Part shown: positions 42,203 through 52,716 of the stretch, piece after piece
Layout of the letters: the number at the start of each line of letters is the position of its first letter
Position numbering within the stretch: position 1 is the first letter of the stretch
Source of the DNA: Lepturacanthus savala
Lineage: Eukaryota > Chordata > Actinopteri > Scombriformes > Trichiuridae
Assembly (NCBI GenBank): GCA_030544235.1
Contig: CM060462.1
Location: 32,390,589-32,454,588 of the forward strand
Direction of reading: 5' to 3'
Length of the DNA stretch: 64,000 nucleotides
Notes under the pieces: generated by a model
What the model was told of the DNA's origin: nothing
The model's database searches: none
What the model saw: only the letters and a program-made list of their open reading frames with translations
Program-made: the position numbers and the translations under genes

Positions 42203-42463
42203 TGAACCCTCAGGTGGAGCTTGAAGGCTATTCAACCATTTAACAGGCAATGAAAAAAATTGAAAACCTCATCCAGGCTGACATTTACCACGCACGCACA
42301 CATGAAGACCAGATGCACTTACACACTGTGAAATATAGGAAGACATAGAGTACCTGTACATGCACTCCTTGGGGTTTATCCAAGATCCCCAGAAAGAAAA
42401 GCAAATTGTAAAGCCATCTACTGATTGATAAACGATGTATGCAGTTTCCTTCGCTAAAAGTAT

Positions 42464-42601
<138 letters not shown>

Positions 42602-43318
42602 ATACACTTTTTCCTTATGTGCCTTTGTCTGTCTAAAAGGGAAATAAAAGTGGGAATGGCCATTTGTTGTACTACATATCAAACAAGGACATCTAGTCTT
42701 ATTTTGCTTTGTGAAAAGGATTTTTCCTCTCAGATCATCACAGACAGCAGCTTTTTTCACCTGCGACTGGAACAAGTAAAAAAAAATCTTGATACAAAAT
42801 CTTCATTTAATATTATATGCTCCAAAGCAAAGGTAGCACACCCACACGAATAAAGAGAGAATAAAGAAACAAAAGAAAGAAAAAAAATGTTCTGGCCTTT
42901 ACAAGTTAATATTTTCTTATATGGGAATGGATCCAGGGTTTCCGCATTCCCCACATAGGAATGTAATTTCTCTCAAAAGCCACACGCTAAGACGTTTTAG
43001 CTTCTACTTTATTGTTGTCGCTACACCAGACTACAGTGGCCGTAGGGAACACTACAACAACAAACTTCATGAGAAAGGTGTAGTAGAAAAAGCACACTAG
43101 CTGCAGGGTCTCCAGGATGTGTTCAAAGACCCCCAGGAAATCCCAGCATCACCTAACAGAACAAAATTTGGGCCAAAACCCATTTACTTATCAACAGTAT
43201 CAGTATTACGTAACATGATTGCACTTCCCCAAAACGTTTAGAATGGTTCTGTAGCAACTGTCTCTGTAACAAAAGCAATAAGTACGGAACTTGCCCAGCT
43301 GTTTAGATGAGGTAATGT

Positions 43319-43531
43319 GTGTGGGAGTATCGGTGTGAGTTCTTGGGACCTCCACATCAGGACGAGGAGCAGTGGACAATCCAACAACTAAGGAGGATTT
43401 ATGAACAATTCTCAGAAATAACCGGAGGTGAAAGAAGGATTTTGCCATTATTACCACTTTCTGAGGATTACAATTCAGAACTGAAGGAGGTGGGTCTGCC
43501 GTCCCCGTATCGAGGGCATGATTCACCGTAA
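43319..43531 (+). CDS. unrecognised 70-codon open frame
   Basis: The frame opens after a TAA at 43313-43315 with no ATG. Peptide pieces are WEYRCEFLGPPHQDEEQWTI and QQLRRIYEQFSEITGGERR. Composition is protein-like and not repetitive. It stops at a TAA overlapping a donor-like ACC/GTAAGA at 43528-43533, so an exon ending there is possible. No family is recognised; an old transposon piece or chance are equally possible. Confidence 0.2.
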   Translation: MWEYRCEFLGPPHQDEEQWTIQQLRRIYEQFSEITGGERRILPLLPLSEDYNSELKEVGLPSPYRGHDSP

Positions 43532-43927
43532 GACTGACCGATCCTTCTCCTTTCTAAATTTAGAATTATCACCATTGCATCACCGTCACTATTCAAGCTG
43601 AGATAGGGTTATTGTTTGAATATATGATTATAAAAAAATTATGAAGTAATTCATCCTTTTTTTTTGCCCTTGCTAAACGCTTTAATAAAGAACATTAACT
43701 AAAAAGGAGAAATATCGACTATCATTGTGTTCTACGATTTCTACCGAGGATGTAAAGTAAAGGCCAGTGTTACTACATCATACGGTTAAGAAATGGTTCA
43801 TCAAGTGAAGAAAGAACTCTGTCCTGGAGGCTTTCAATCCTGGCCTCTAAACCAACTCTAGCAATTCACCAAGTGCAATCGATCATTAGGAGGAAAGCTG
43901 CCGTTAATGAATGTGAGTGGTGACTGT

Positions 43928-43948
43928 ATATATATATATGTATATATG
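43928..43948. repeat. (TA)n short microsatellite
   Basis: About ten units with one interruption. Confidence 0.8.
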
Positions 43949-44016
43949 GGAGGCCCCAGAGCATCATGGGGGTGGCTCTACTGTGCAGTCTCCATGGGTC
44001 ACATAATGCGGAAATA

Positions 44017-44085
44017 AAACCAGAAGTCAGGAACTTTTTCAGCATATGCGCCAGGCGAGCAACTTCCATTGAAGTCTGGTATCCA
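44017..44085. repeat. short dispersed repeat, copy 1
   Basis: CAGAAGTCAGGAACTTTTTC, GCATATGCGCCAGGCGAG and CAACTTCCATTGAA recur at 53743-53822. Confidence 0.6.
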
Positions 44086-46087
44086 GGTACATTATACATC
44101 TGTATATGTACATTATACACTGTACATTGTTTGATTGCGTGATTGTGTCACGCCTTCTTCTTCTGCAGGATTTTAAGGCAGCTGGCATTCAAAAAATTGC
44201 ACTGCTGCCATCTACAGGACTAGTACTTTATTGTGCGTCATACGGCACTATTCAGCCTTCCTTTTAACTCACTCCACCGAAGGCCAAATGTGGCATTTTT
44301 TGTAACATTCAGCAAAGTATATTCAGTTACCGAATATTTATCTTTTTCGGGTACATTCGTTTAAGTTTGTCATTCAAGTGTATTTTAAAGCAGACCATAT
44401 TCCCACAAACAGCGGAAAAACAGACAGATGGACATCAGACGGAAGCTCACACTTGTAGGGCAGCGTCTGAGAAACAAGCCCTTTTATTAAAACAATAAAG
44501 CTCGTACTGGCAACAACTACTTAAATAGAAAAATATATTACACAATCAATTCAGTCCACTTAGACGTTCATCTTTATTAACACAATGCACATGTTAATAG
44601 GAATGTGTTTCCAAGATGTTGAGATGTTGATTATAGCATTTCAACATTCTAAAATTACACTCATCACAGATCATAATTAAATGAGTCAGGAAAGAACCTG
44701 CTAAATCTTGGCAGACTAAAACCAGACAGGCTGAAACATTGCACATTTTTTAGATGAGCGAATGTCTTCCGTCTGTGTAGGTCTGCACAGCCAGTTTATC
44801 CAGTCTGTGATATTCCTCTAACACTCTGAGTGTCTGCCGAGCCCGCTCGACACTAATTTATGTTTTTGTGCATTTTGCAATCAAAAAAGCTTCTTTATTT
44901 TCACAGTTTTCCTGATAACACCTGAGGGCCTGACTAATACTTGGAACAATCATCGCATAAGGTTCTCATGTAATGTAAATGTTCCTCACTACTTCTCGGT
45001 AACTAGGACGGACCTTAGAGAAAGCAAGTTGTTCATTCCCCAAATAGATAAAAAAAAAAATTGTTTTTCATCCCATTCCTTTGTTTATCAAATCGATTGA
45101 TTACTCAGCTATGCAGCTGATCATAAGTAAGTTTTACAGTTGGGCTTTAGCAGATTAATTAACAGGAGGATATTAAATCTCAGCTGAAATACATGTACAT
45201 TAAACTGTTTTAATGCACATCTGCTGGCCAATCAGAAAAGACTATATTCACCCAGATCATAGCATGATGCATCCCTAAAAACAAAATGAGTACTATAAGC
45301 CTTCCTCACTTTAATCACATTAGTTAAAAATTACACAGCTCATAACGCAGAAACACAGATGGCTTTCTCTGTTAATTTTGATACTTTACAATGTACTTTC
45401 GCACATGTAGTGTTTGCTGGGACTGTGTATGGATTGTTATGTTAAACTAAATAACAACAGAGGAGCATTAATCTACCAATGTTCTGGTCAGATGACAGAG
45501 AGCCGACAGGAGGGGGAATTTTGGCTGCCAACATGGCCAATGTGGTCTTTTAAATCCGCTGAAGCACAAAGTGGGCAGGATGTTATTCTGCTTATTATGC
45601 TGCAGCTGTCAAAGCTCCTTCTTCAGTCCGAACCGGATTCAACTTTTTTAACCTCTGGGTCTCGGAAACAGACCAAGCATGCCAGTGACAGAAGTAGAGC
45701 AGAAAATCACAATGATGAGTAAAAAAGAGGGAAAAGCTGAGAGGGGACAGTTTCGAGATGAAGGTGGAGAAGACAAAAAGAGAGGAAAGAGAGACAGAGA
45801 AAAGTTGGACAGAAGTGGAGAGAGCCAAACATGCAGCCCAGTTTGACTTCCGTTAAGAGCAAATCAACAGTGGCGCCAGCAACTGAATAATAGCTTTACA
45901 GAGGCAAACAATGACTACACATTATTAATAAATAAATAAATGGAAAATGCTGAATAGGGATACAGTAAAATTATTTGATCTGATCTGGTTATAGAGTAAG
46001 AAATCAACATAAGTAGATGTTAAAATATGAATATGTTTTCAAGAGTTGTCTAAACATGACCACAAAAAACTCAAAAGTATAGCTCCA

Positions 46088-46405
46088 ACAATAAATCAGT
46101 TTGTTGCCAACAATTACACATTACTCACCAATGATTTTGATAATTAATTGATGTGTGTCATTCTTAAGAAGAAAACGTCCAAATTCTCTGGTTCCAGCTT
46201 CCCAAAGCTGATTATTTTCTGGTTTCTTTAGTCTTCTATAATAGTAAACTGATGATCTTTGGGTTGTGGACTGTTGGTCCGGACTTAAAAATACATTTTA
46301 GGTTGAATCTCAAACTTTGAGAGAAAGCGATCAACAATTTACACCATTTTATGAACCAAACAACTAACGGATTAATCATTTTAATAATCAAGATTATTTA
46401 TATCA
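46088..46405 (+). repeat. hAT-like small non-autonomous element
   Basis: It contains CTCTGGTTCCAGCTTCCCAA, GATGATCTTTGGGTTGTGGA, a GGTCCGGAC box and ACCATTTTATGAACCAAACA in the same order as 25500-25864. The right end has decayed into AT-rich sequence. Confidence 0.68.
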
Positions 46406-47229
46406 TAATTATTATTATAAGATTATTCATCTATATAAATTGAAGCCTTACTCAAAAGTCAAACTCAAGATTTAATCAAAACTGCACAGTAAAAAATACA
46501 ACAAAAACGATTTTCCAGCCTTGAGACATCATTTTAAAAGGTTGTATTTAAATTAAACAATTGTGAGTCATTCAGTGCCGATTGTGGGGGTGGTTCTGCT
46601 TTTCATCTCTTTGTGTATGTTCAAACTACAATATAAATACATACAGAAATAATGACTAATGATATTGAACAATATCACTCTACACTGATGAGAATAACTA
46701 CTAAATGAGACAGATCTGTCAAAATCACAGCAAATACATTGACAGGCGGTCATGGCATGATTCAGTGACAACGAGCTCATCCCTCTGAAATCTGAATCCT
46801 GAAACCTATCCACTATAGACCATCACACTCTACTACTGAGTTGAAGTCAGTTGAAGTCAGCCAGTAACTGAAGCAAAGTGTGCACTCAGCTTCTTCCTTA
46901 AAGGTCAGATAGAGGAAAAAAAAATATCCAACTGACAATTATGGCCATACTGGGATTGGATCTTTCCTCGGTCGCTAATTTCCTCTTAAACCTCACCAAA
47001 TGTCAGCAGTGCGCCTGTCTGAAGCTCCTGCAGTATATTGTCAGTGGTGGTCAAAGATGGTTATTGATGGTAATGAATGTGTGAGAAAGAAGGAGGGATA
47101 TACGTACATATTCGGGTGACAAGTTACACTCAAAGAATATTAAAAACATATCACAACATGTGATGCATGCTAATAACATATAACACCAGCTGGGAGGCTT
47201 TATAAATAAAGAGGCTTTATTGATTTTGC
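46406..47229. other. intergenic stretch before the Gypsy element
   Basis: Unremarkable AT-rich sequence with a small tandem TTGAAGTCAG pair at about 46840-46860. Confidence 0.4.
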
Positions 47230-47403
47230 TTCATTTTAGTCCTCATGTTATGGTTTGGTTTTTGGGTTTTGTTGTTGTGTCCTTTTTTCCCTTCCCCCAG
47301 TGTTTTCACAGAGCAGCGGGGCGTGGTCTGGGACGATCTGCAGCTCGGGACGAGACGCAGCCGTCGTTGATCAGCAATCAACAGGTCCCGATATATACCC
47401 GGA

Positions 47404-47442
47404 AGCAACAGTACACCGGCGCCGGATTATTACTAGTTGATG
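47404..47442 (+). repeat. 39-bp direct repeat, left copy
   Basis: Begins AGCAACAGTACACCGG and ends TTATTACTAGTTGATG. An identical copy is at 50404-50442, exactly 3000 bp away. Confidence 0.9.
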
Positions 47443-47494
47443 GGCTACTGCTCCGGAATCCGGACCACCACCGCCAGGTGATGTCGGCGAACCG

Positions 47495-47629
47495 ATGCAG
47501 CTGGGACGCACCAGGCTCTCCTCCGCCGAGCGCCAGCGCCGGGTCCGGTCGGGGCTTTGTATTTACTGCGGCCGGGAGGGGCACTTTCTCGCCCACTGCC
47601 CGGACCTAAAAGACCAGGCTCATCAGTGA
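47495..47629 (+). pseudogene. Gypsy gag C-terminal fragment with CCHC zinc knuckle
   Basis: There are 44 codons from ATG 47495 to TGA 47627-47629 (MQLGRTRLSSAERQRR...). The knuckle is C-x2-C-x4-H-x4-C in GLCIYCGREGHFLAHCPDL. The capsid part that should precede it is absent. A close relative of this peptide, also broken, lies on the minus strand at 40170-40380. Confidence 0.78.
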
Positions 47630-47736
47630 TCGGGGGGCCGCTGGTGAGCCACACCACCACCTCACCCAGACCCTCCTCCCGACTGTTCATTCACTGCCGC
47701 TCCAAGCGCTGATAGATTTTCGCCCTGGATGGCAGG

Positions 47737-48620
47737 TTGTTAGCCACTATCACCCACCGCACTGTCCCACTGTCTCTGCAGCTTTCCGGTAACCACCGCG
47801 AGACGATCACCCTTTTTGTTATTCCATCACCCACGTCGCCGCTTGTCCTAGGTCTACCTTGGCTCACATTGCACAACCCACAAATCGATTGGTCCCACTT
47901 CACCATTAGTAACTGGAGCATTTTTTGTCACTCTCACTGCCTACAATCCGCGAGTCCCATCAGCACGTCCACACCTCCCGAGTCTCCAGCACCCCCTGAT
48001 TTATCTAAGGTTCCCCCCGTTTATCACGATCTCCAGCTAGTCTTTAGCAAGGACCGCGCACTCGCACTTCCCCCTCACCGGCCTTACGACTGCGCCATTG
48101 ATCTGGTCCCGGGGGCCCAGCTCCCCACCAGTCGCCTCTACCAGCTCTCCAAGCCCGAAAGGGAGAGCTTAGTCAGATATCTTTCTGAATCCGTTGCGGC
48201 CGGTCTCATCCGTCCCTCCTCCTCTCCTGTCGCAGCGGGTTTCTTCTTTATAGCCAAAAAGGACAAGACTCTTCGGCCGTGTGTGGATTACCGCGGATTA
48301 AACGACATCACTATTAAGAATAAGTACTCGCTGCCCCTCATCGATTCGGCTTTTGGATTTCATCACCAGTCCGCAGTATTTACTAAATTAGACTTGCGCA
48401 ATGTCCACCACTTGGTCCGCATTAAGGAGGGGGGCGAGTGGAAAACTGCGTTCAATACCCCTGTCGGGCAGTATGAGTATCGGGTGATGCCATTCGGCCT
48501 CACCAACGCGCCGGCGGTATTTCAGGCGCTTATAAACGATGTGCTGAGAGACATGATCAACCGTTTTGTTTTTGTATATTTGGACGACATTTTAACTCGA
48601 AGGAGCATGTTCAACATGTT
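47737..48620 (+). pseudogene. Gypsy protease remnant and reverse transcriptase
   Basis: The open frame begins in the protease C-terminal part (LVLGLPWLTLHNPQIDWS); the preceding active-site stretch near 47710 reads IDFRPG and no longer has D-S/T-G. Reverse transcriptase follows: PYDCAIDLVPGAQLPTSRLY, then CVDYRGLNDITIKNKYSLPL, KLDLRN with the first catalytic Asp, MPFGLTNAPAVFQALIND, and an intact YLDD box at 48577-48588. The frame is lost between about 48597 and 48624. Confidence 0.85.
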
Positions 48621-48623
48621 CGG

Positions 48624-49860
48624 TTGGTGCTTCAACGCCTGTTGGAGAACCGCCTCTATGTGAAGGCGGAGAAATGCGAATTTCATGTTTCCTCCGTGGA
48701 GTTCCTGGGGTTCGTTATTGAGCGGGGACAGCTCAGGGCGGACCCCAGGAAGGTCCAAGCGGTACTAGACTGGCCCATCCCCTCCACCCGCAAACACTTG
48801 GAACGGTTTTTAGGTTTTGCAAACTTTTACCGGCGCTTTATCCGCAATTACAGCACTGTCGCACAGCCTCTCACCCAACTCACCTCTTCCAAGATCCCCT
48901 TTCACTGGCCCCCCGAGGCTGGTGCGGCATTTGAATGCCTTAAACTATTTTCCTCTGCCCCAGTTCTGTGTCACCCGGATCCCACATTGCAGTTCGTGGT
49001 GGAGGTCGACGCTTCAGACACCGGAGTCGGCGCTGTGTTATCCCAACGGGCGCTATCCGACCGCAAGCTGCACCCTTGCGACTTCTTCTCGCGCCGCCTG
49101 TTCCCAGCGGAGAGGAATTACGATGTTGGTAACCATGAGCTGCTGGCCATGGTGCTAGCGCTGCAGGAGTGGAGACATTGGTTGGAGGGCGCAGCTCTGC
49201 CTTTTGTAGTATGGACTGATCATAAGAACCTGTCTTACCTCCGCTCTGCCCACAGGTTAACTTCCCGCCAGGCTCGCTGGGCGCTGTTCCTGGGGAGGTT
49301 TCGCTTCACCCTCACCTTCCGGCCGGGGTCCCGCAACACCAAGCCCGACGCTCTCTCCCGTCAGTTTGCCCCGGCATTGGATGAGGGGGCGGTGGAGACC
49401 ATTCTCCCCCGTTCATGTGTGGTCGGGGCGGCCAGGTGGCGGGTGGAGCGGGAGGCGCAGGAGGCTCTCGCGGACCGGCCGCCACCGGAGCGGTGTCCCC
49501 AAGGGAGGCTGTTCGTCGTGGAGGCGGCACGGTTGGCGGTACTTCAGTGGGGGCACTCTTCCAGGATTGCATGCCACCCCGGTTTCCACCGCACCCTGGC
49601 AATCTTGGGGCAGCGCTTCTGGTGGCCCACTATGGCGGCCGACACCCGGACCTTTGTTGCCGCCTGCTCTGTCTGCGCCCGCAGCAAGGCCTCTCACTGC
49701 GCCCCCGCTGGACTGCTTCGGCCTCTGCCCATCCCCCCGCGTCCCTGGTCGCATATTGCCTTGGATTTTGTGACAGGACTGCGGCTGATCACCCCGCCTC
49801 CTGGTCGTTGCACCTCCCATGGGTCGAATATGCACACAACTCCCTGGTCAGCTCTGCCAC
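48624..49860 (+). pseudogene. Gypsy RT thumb, RNase H and integrase N-terminus
   Basis: This frame continues the previous one after a frameshift: LQRLLENRLYVKAEKCEFHV and FLGFANFYRRFIRNYS (RT connection), then RNase H with VEVDASDTGVGAVLSQ (Asp), NHELLAMVLALQEWRHWL (Glu) and VVWTDHKNLSYLRSA (Asp), all catalytic positions kept. The integrase HHCC finger is at about 49550-49690 (HPGFHRT ... CSVCARSKA). The core begins with HIALDFVTG and then the sequence is wrong: about 100 codons of the catalytic core are missing. Confidence 0.83.
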
Positions 49861-50080
49861 AGGTATGTCTCCCTTTATGGCTTCTATGGGGTTCCAGCCC
49901 CCTCTGTTCCCTACGCAGGAGGCTGGTGTTGCGGTGCCCTCGGTACGTGAGCACCTCAGGCGCGCCCATCGAGTCTGGAGGGAAACCAAACTATCGGCCG
50001 GGACAGAGGGTGTGGCTCTCCTCCCGTGACCTTCCCCTTCATTTGAAATTATCAAAATAATTAACCCCAGCGTAGTCAAA
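49761..50080 (+). pseudogene. Gypsy integrase C-terminal remnant (two frames)
   Basis: HPASWSLHLPWVEYAHNSLV and GMSPFMASMGFQPPLFPTQE are the end of the integrase core, found in a different frame from the HHCC finger. GGKPNYRPGQRVWLSSRDLP, the integrase C-terminal barrel, is back in the earlier frame from about 49979, ending at 50060. At least two frameshifts plus a large deletion make this segment inactive. Confidence 0.78.
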
Positions 50081-50404
50081 TTGAAGCTTCCCTCCAGTCT
50101 TAACATCCACCCAGCATTTCACGTCTCTCTGCTGAAGCCTGTGGTCTCCAGCCCTCTCAACCCTCCTACCGACCCCCCTCCGCCCCCCCGCCTCATTGAT
50201 AACCACCCGGCATACACCGTTCAGCAGCTGCTGGACGTCCGCCGGCGAGGAAGGGGATTCCAGTTCCTAGTGGACTGGGAGGGGTACGGCCCAGAGGAGC
50301 GCTCCTGGGTCTCCCGTTCCCTGATTCTGGACAATAGCCTCATCAGGGACTTTTATAGACTATTTCCCGACAAGCCTGGTAGGGCGCCGGGTGGCGCCCA
50401 TTGA
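50081..50404 (+). pseudogene. Gypsy polyprotein C-terminus with chromodomain
   Basis: KLPSSLNIHPAFHVSLLKPV is the linker seen in teleost chromovirus elements. It is followed by a proline-rich spacer and a chromodomain, YTVQQLLDVRRRGRGFQFLV then DWEGYGPEERSWVSRS. The aromatic positions (Y, F-x-V, W-x-G-Y) are kept. It ends at a stop at 50402-50404, where the 39-bp direct repeat begins. Chromodomains of this group are thought to steer integration to chromatin marks. Confidence 0.82.
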
Positions 50405-50442
50405 GCAACAGTACACCGGCGCCGGATTATTACTAGTTGATG
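50404..50442 (+). repeat. 39-bp direct repeat, right copy
   Basis: Identical to 47404-47442. It sits between the chromodomain stop codon and the LTR-like segment. Confidence 0.9.
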
Positions 50443-50725
50443 TCGCCCGTAACCGACAACCCAGCCATGTCCCGGTACCGGTCCTCGTGCTCGTTGTTGT
50501 TCGCTGTGTTTTTTGGATTATTGCCATTTTTGCACTCATCGTTTTTTCCTTTCTCGCTACAGTTTCTCGTGCCCTTTGTCCACCTCACGCCCTCCCCCGT
50601 TCCGGAGAACCTGTCTTCGCCATTCCTGGCTGCCCTCACCACCAGCCAGCACATTTAGTTGAATTTCACGTTTCTGTTTTGAATAAACTGTTATATCACC
50701 ACGCACCTGTCTCTGCTCTGGGGCC
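50440..50725 (+). repeat. LTR-like 3' segment of the Gypsy element
   Basis: It begins TGTCGCCCGTAACC directly after the 39-bp repeat and contains AATAAA (50683-50688) about 40 bases before CTGTCTCTGCTCTGGGGCC. TG start, polyadenylation signal and position after the chromodomain suit a 3' LTR, but no second LTR was matched at the 5' end. Confidence 0.5.
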
Positions 50726-50760
50726 CCGAAATCACCAGTCCGTCTCACCTCAATCCGTTT

Positions 50761-52108
50761 TTAATCCAGAGACTCTGACACTGAGGCCACACACACGCAC
50801 GCACACGCACGGAACATTTCAGTTAATGGAGCTGCTAGTGTAGCAGTTAGCGTTAGCTTTAGCATTAGCAGCTTTAGCACGCTGCCGTTAATTCTCCGAG
50901 CTCCCACTTCTTTGAGCTCGTTAGCCGCTATCTGTTCTTAATAGTTCCTAATATCTGTAAATGGGAGAATGTTAGTGGAATCACCTTTAGGTTTTTTTCA
51001 ACACAAGTTTTTCAACACTAGTTTTTTCTTCCTTGTGTCTTTTAGATGCAGTGAACTCAAATTGACCTGTGACCCCAGAGCATGGATGTACAGTATTATA
51101 GACTTGCATAAGGTACCCCCTTTTAGCAGCATGCCGATTTTTCCCAGTGGCCATGTGTGGTACTGCAACAAAAAATTCCATGCGACCCAAAAAGTATTTT
51201 TCCTATAGACCGCAATAGTAAAAGAGAAACCTGTAAAACTGTTCACAGGACACCCCCAGCTATAACCCTGTTAATTACAAATCCTTGCATTCTATATTTT
51301 AAGTCATGGACGTTTTATCTGTCAAAAACCTTTCTAATGATGGAAAGTCTTTATTCCCAGCTGTGTCTCAGGAGCAGGATACTATATATATATACTATAG
51401 TGTATATATATAGTATATATACAGTATATAAATCTGTGATGATTTGTGATCTTTCAAACAGGGAAGGCTCATATTTTCCGTACATCATAAACGTGTTATT
51501 TACAGACATCCCAAGTTCCAAGAAGTAATTTCAGGGAGATGTTTGTCGTTTATCGAAATGTTTACCAGAACTTCTGAGAGACTTGGGCCAATGTTAGCAT
51601 TATTTGCCATCATGATGCTAGCTGGTCACTCTGACCTCGCCGAGTATGATTGCACTGTAGAACAAAAGGTAATTCAAAGTAGAACAACAACAATAACAAT
51701 AAGAACAAGGAAACTTTAATATTTATAGAACAATGAAATACGTGAGTGTAATTTATTTACAGTGTCAGAGTGAATTATTTCACTCTGGAAAGGCCAACAA
51801 ATAGTCTCAGTTTGTCATTTGACTTCACATGGAAAATCTGCGATGGGACTGAAATCATGCAGCTGACGTGACGTCATGCAGACATCCCAAGTCTCCTGGA
51901 TGTTCTTGAGAGTGGCTCTGTAATGTCCACGAGTCGGGTAAAATATCCCGGATTTTATACTATACAAGTGTTTTTTTGTTTGTTTGGTTTTTTTTTATAA
52001 ATATGCAATGAGAGTGTGAAGGCAAAACAGTAAAAATGAAATGACTGAAATGACTTTAGAACCTGGGTGTCTGCGTTATATAGTTTTGAAACCTGTCAGT
52101 CAAACGAC
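50761..52108. other. intergenic stretch, mostly unassigned
   Basis: 50838-50925 is rich in TTAGC-type words (GTTAGCGTTAGCTTTAGC), a pattern seen again at 63535-63560. An irregular TA repeat lies at 51378-51430. No gene seen. Confidence 0.4.
51378..51430. repeat. irregular TA-rich palindromic repeat
   Basis: ACTATATATATATACTATAG and neighbours are partly self-complementary. Confidence 0.8.
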
Positions 52109-52207
52109 ATTCTGCTTTTCCTCCAATCACCATGCATCACCACTACATTCTGATTTTCCTCCAATCACCATGCATCACCACTACATTCTGATTTTCCTCG
52201 AATCAGC
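52109..52207 (+). repeat. 38-bp tandem repeat, 2.6 copies
   Basis: ATTCTG-x-TTTTCCTCCAATC units start at 52109, 52147 and 52185, with one or two differences between them. Confidence 0.92.
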
Positions 52208-52603
52208 ATGCGGACTTTCAGCGTCCAGGCCAGCCCACACTCCATTGACTCCCAGAGACACTCAGCATCCGAGCAGGCTAAAATTTTCAGCATTTATCCA
52301 ATGGGCGCCAAGTTTCGAGGCGATGAAAAAAAAGCCCCATTCACTCTCAGAAACGCTCAGCATCTATGGGGAAATGCATTGACCAGAGACCAGGAAGCAG
52401 TATGGGAATGTATGGACATGTAATATATTTATTTATAAGTAGCTGATTCTGAAAGAACTTGTCTTCAAGATGAACATGTTCTAACAGATTTATAGTCAAT
52501 AAAATGTTAATACAGCTGCACAAATTGGGCTCTTTATTTTTTGACAGGACAGGGGAAGTTCAGCTTCCTTTGCAGTCTTAAAGAAATCGCCACTGATAGA
52601 TAG

Positions 52604-52716
52604 TTTATATATATATATAATATATATATATAATATATATTATATATATAGATTATATATATATATAGATTATATATATATATAGATTACATATCTATAT
52701 ATATATATATATATAT
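52604..52716. repeat. irregular TA/GATTATA satellite
   Basis: TA runs broken by GATTATA at regular spacing. It replaces the left end of the DD36E copy that follows. Confidence 0.92.

Larger units (their letters stand above)
47230..50760 (+). mobile_element. Ty3/Gypsy retrotransposon with chromodomain (degenerate)
   Basis: Order on the plus strand: a leader without recognisable gag (47230-47490), CCHC knuckle, protease remnant, reverse transcriptase, RNase H, integrase zinc finger, truncated integrase core, chromodomain, then an LTR-like 3' segment with a polyadenylation signal. This order (integrase after RNase H, C-terminal chromodomain) is that of chromovirus-type Gypsy elements common in teleosts. 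Its GC content is far higher than that of the flanks. Most of gag and about 100 codons of integrase are missing. The LTR pair could not be matched by eye, so the ends are approximate. Confidence 0.88.

Noticed and set aside
49312..50106. Minus-strand frames of 91-140 codons over the Gypsy element
   Set aside because: Shadows of the GC-rich pol gene read on the plus strand.
47404..50442. 39-bp repeats as target-site duplications
   Set aside because: They lie inside the element, and Gypsy target duplications are usually 4-6 bp.
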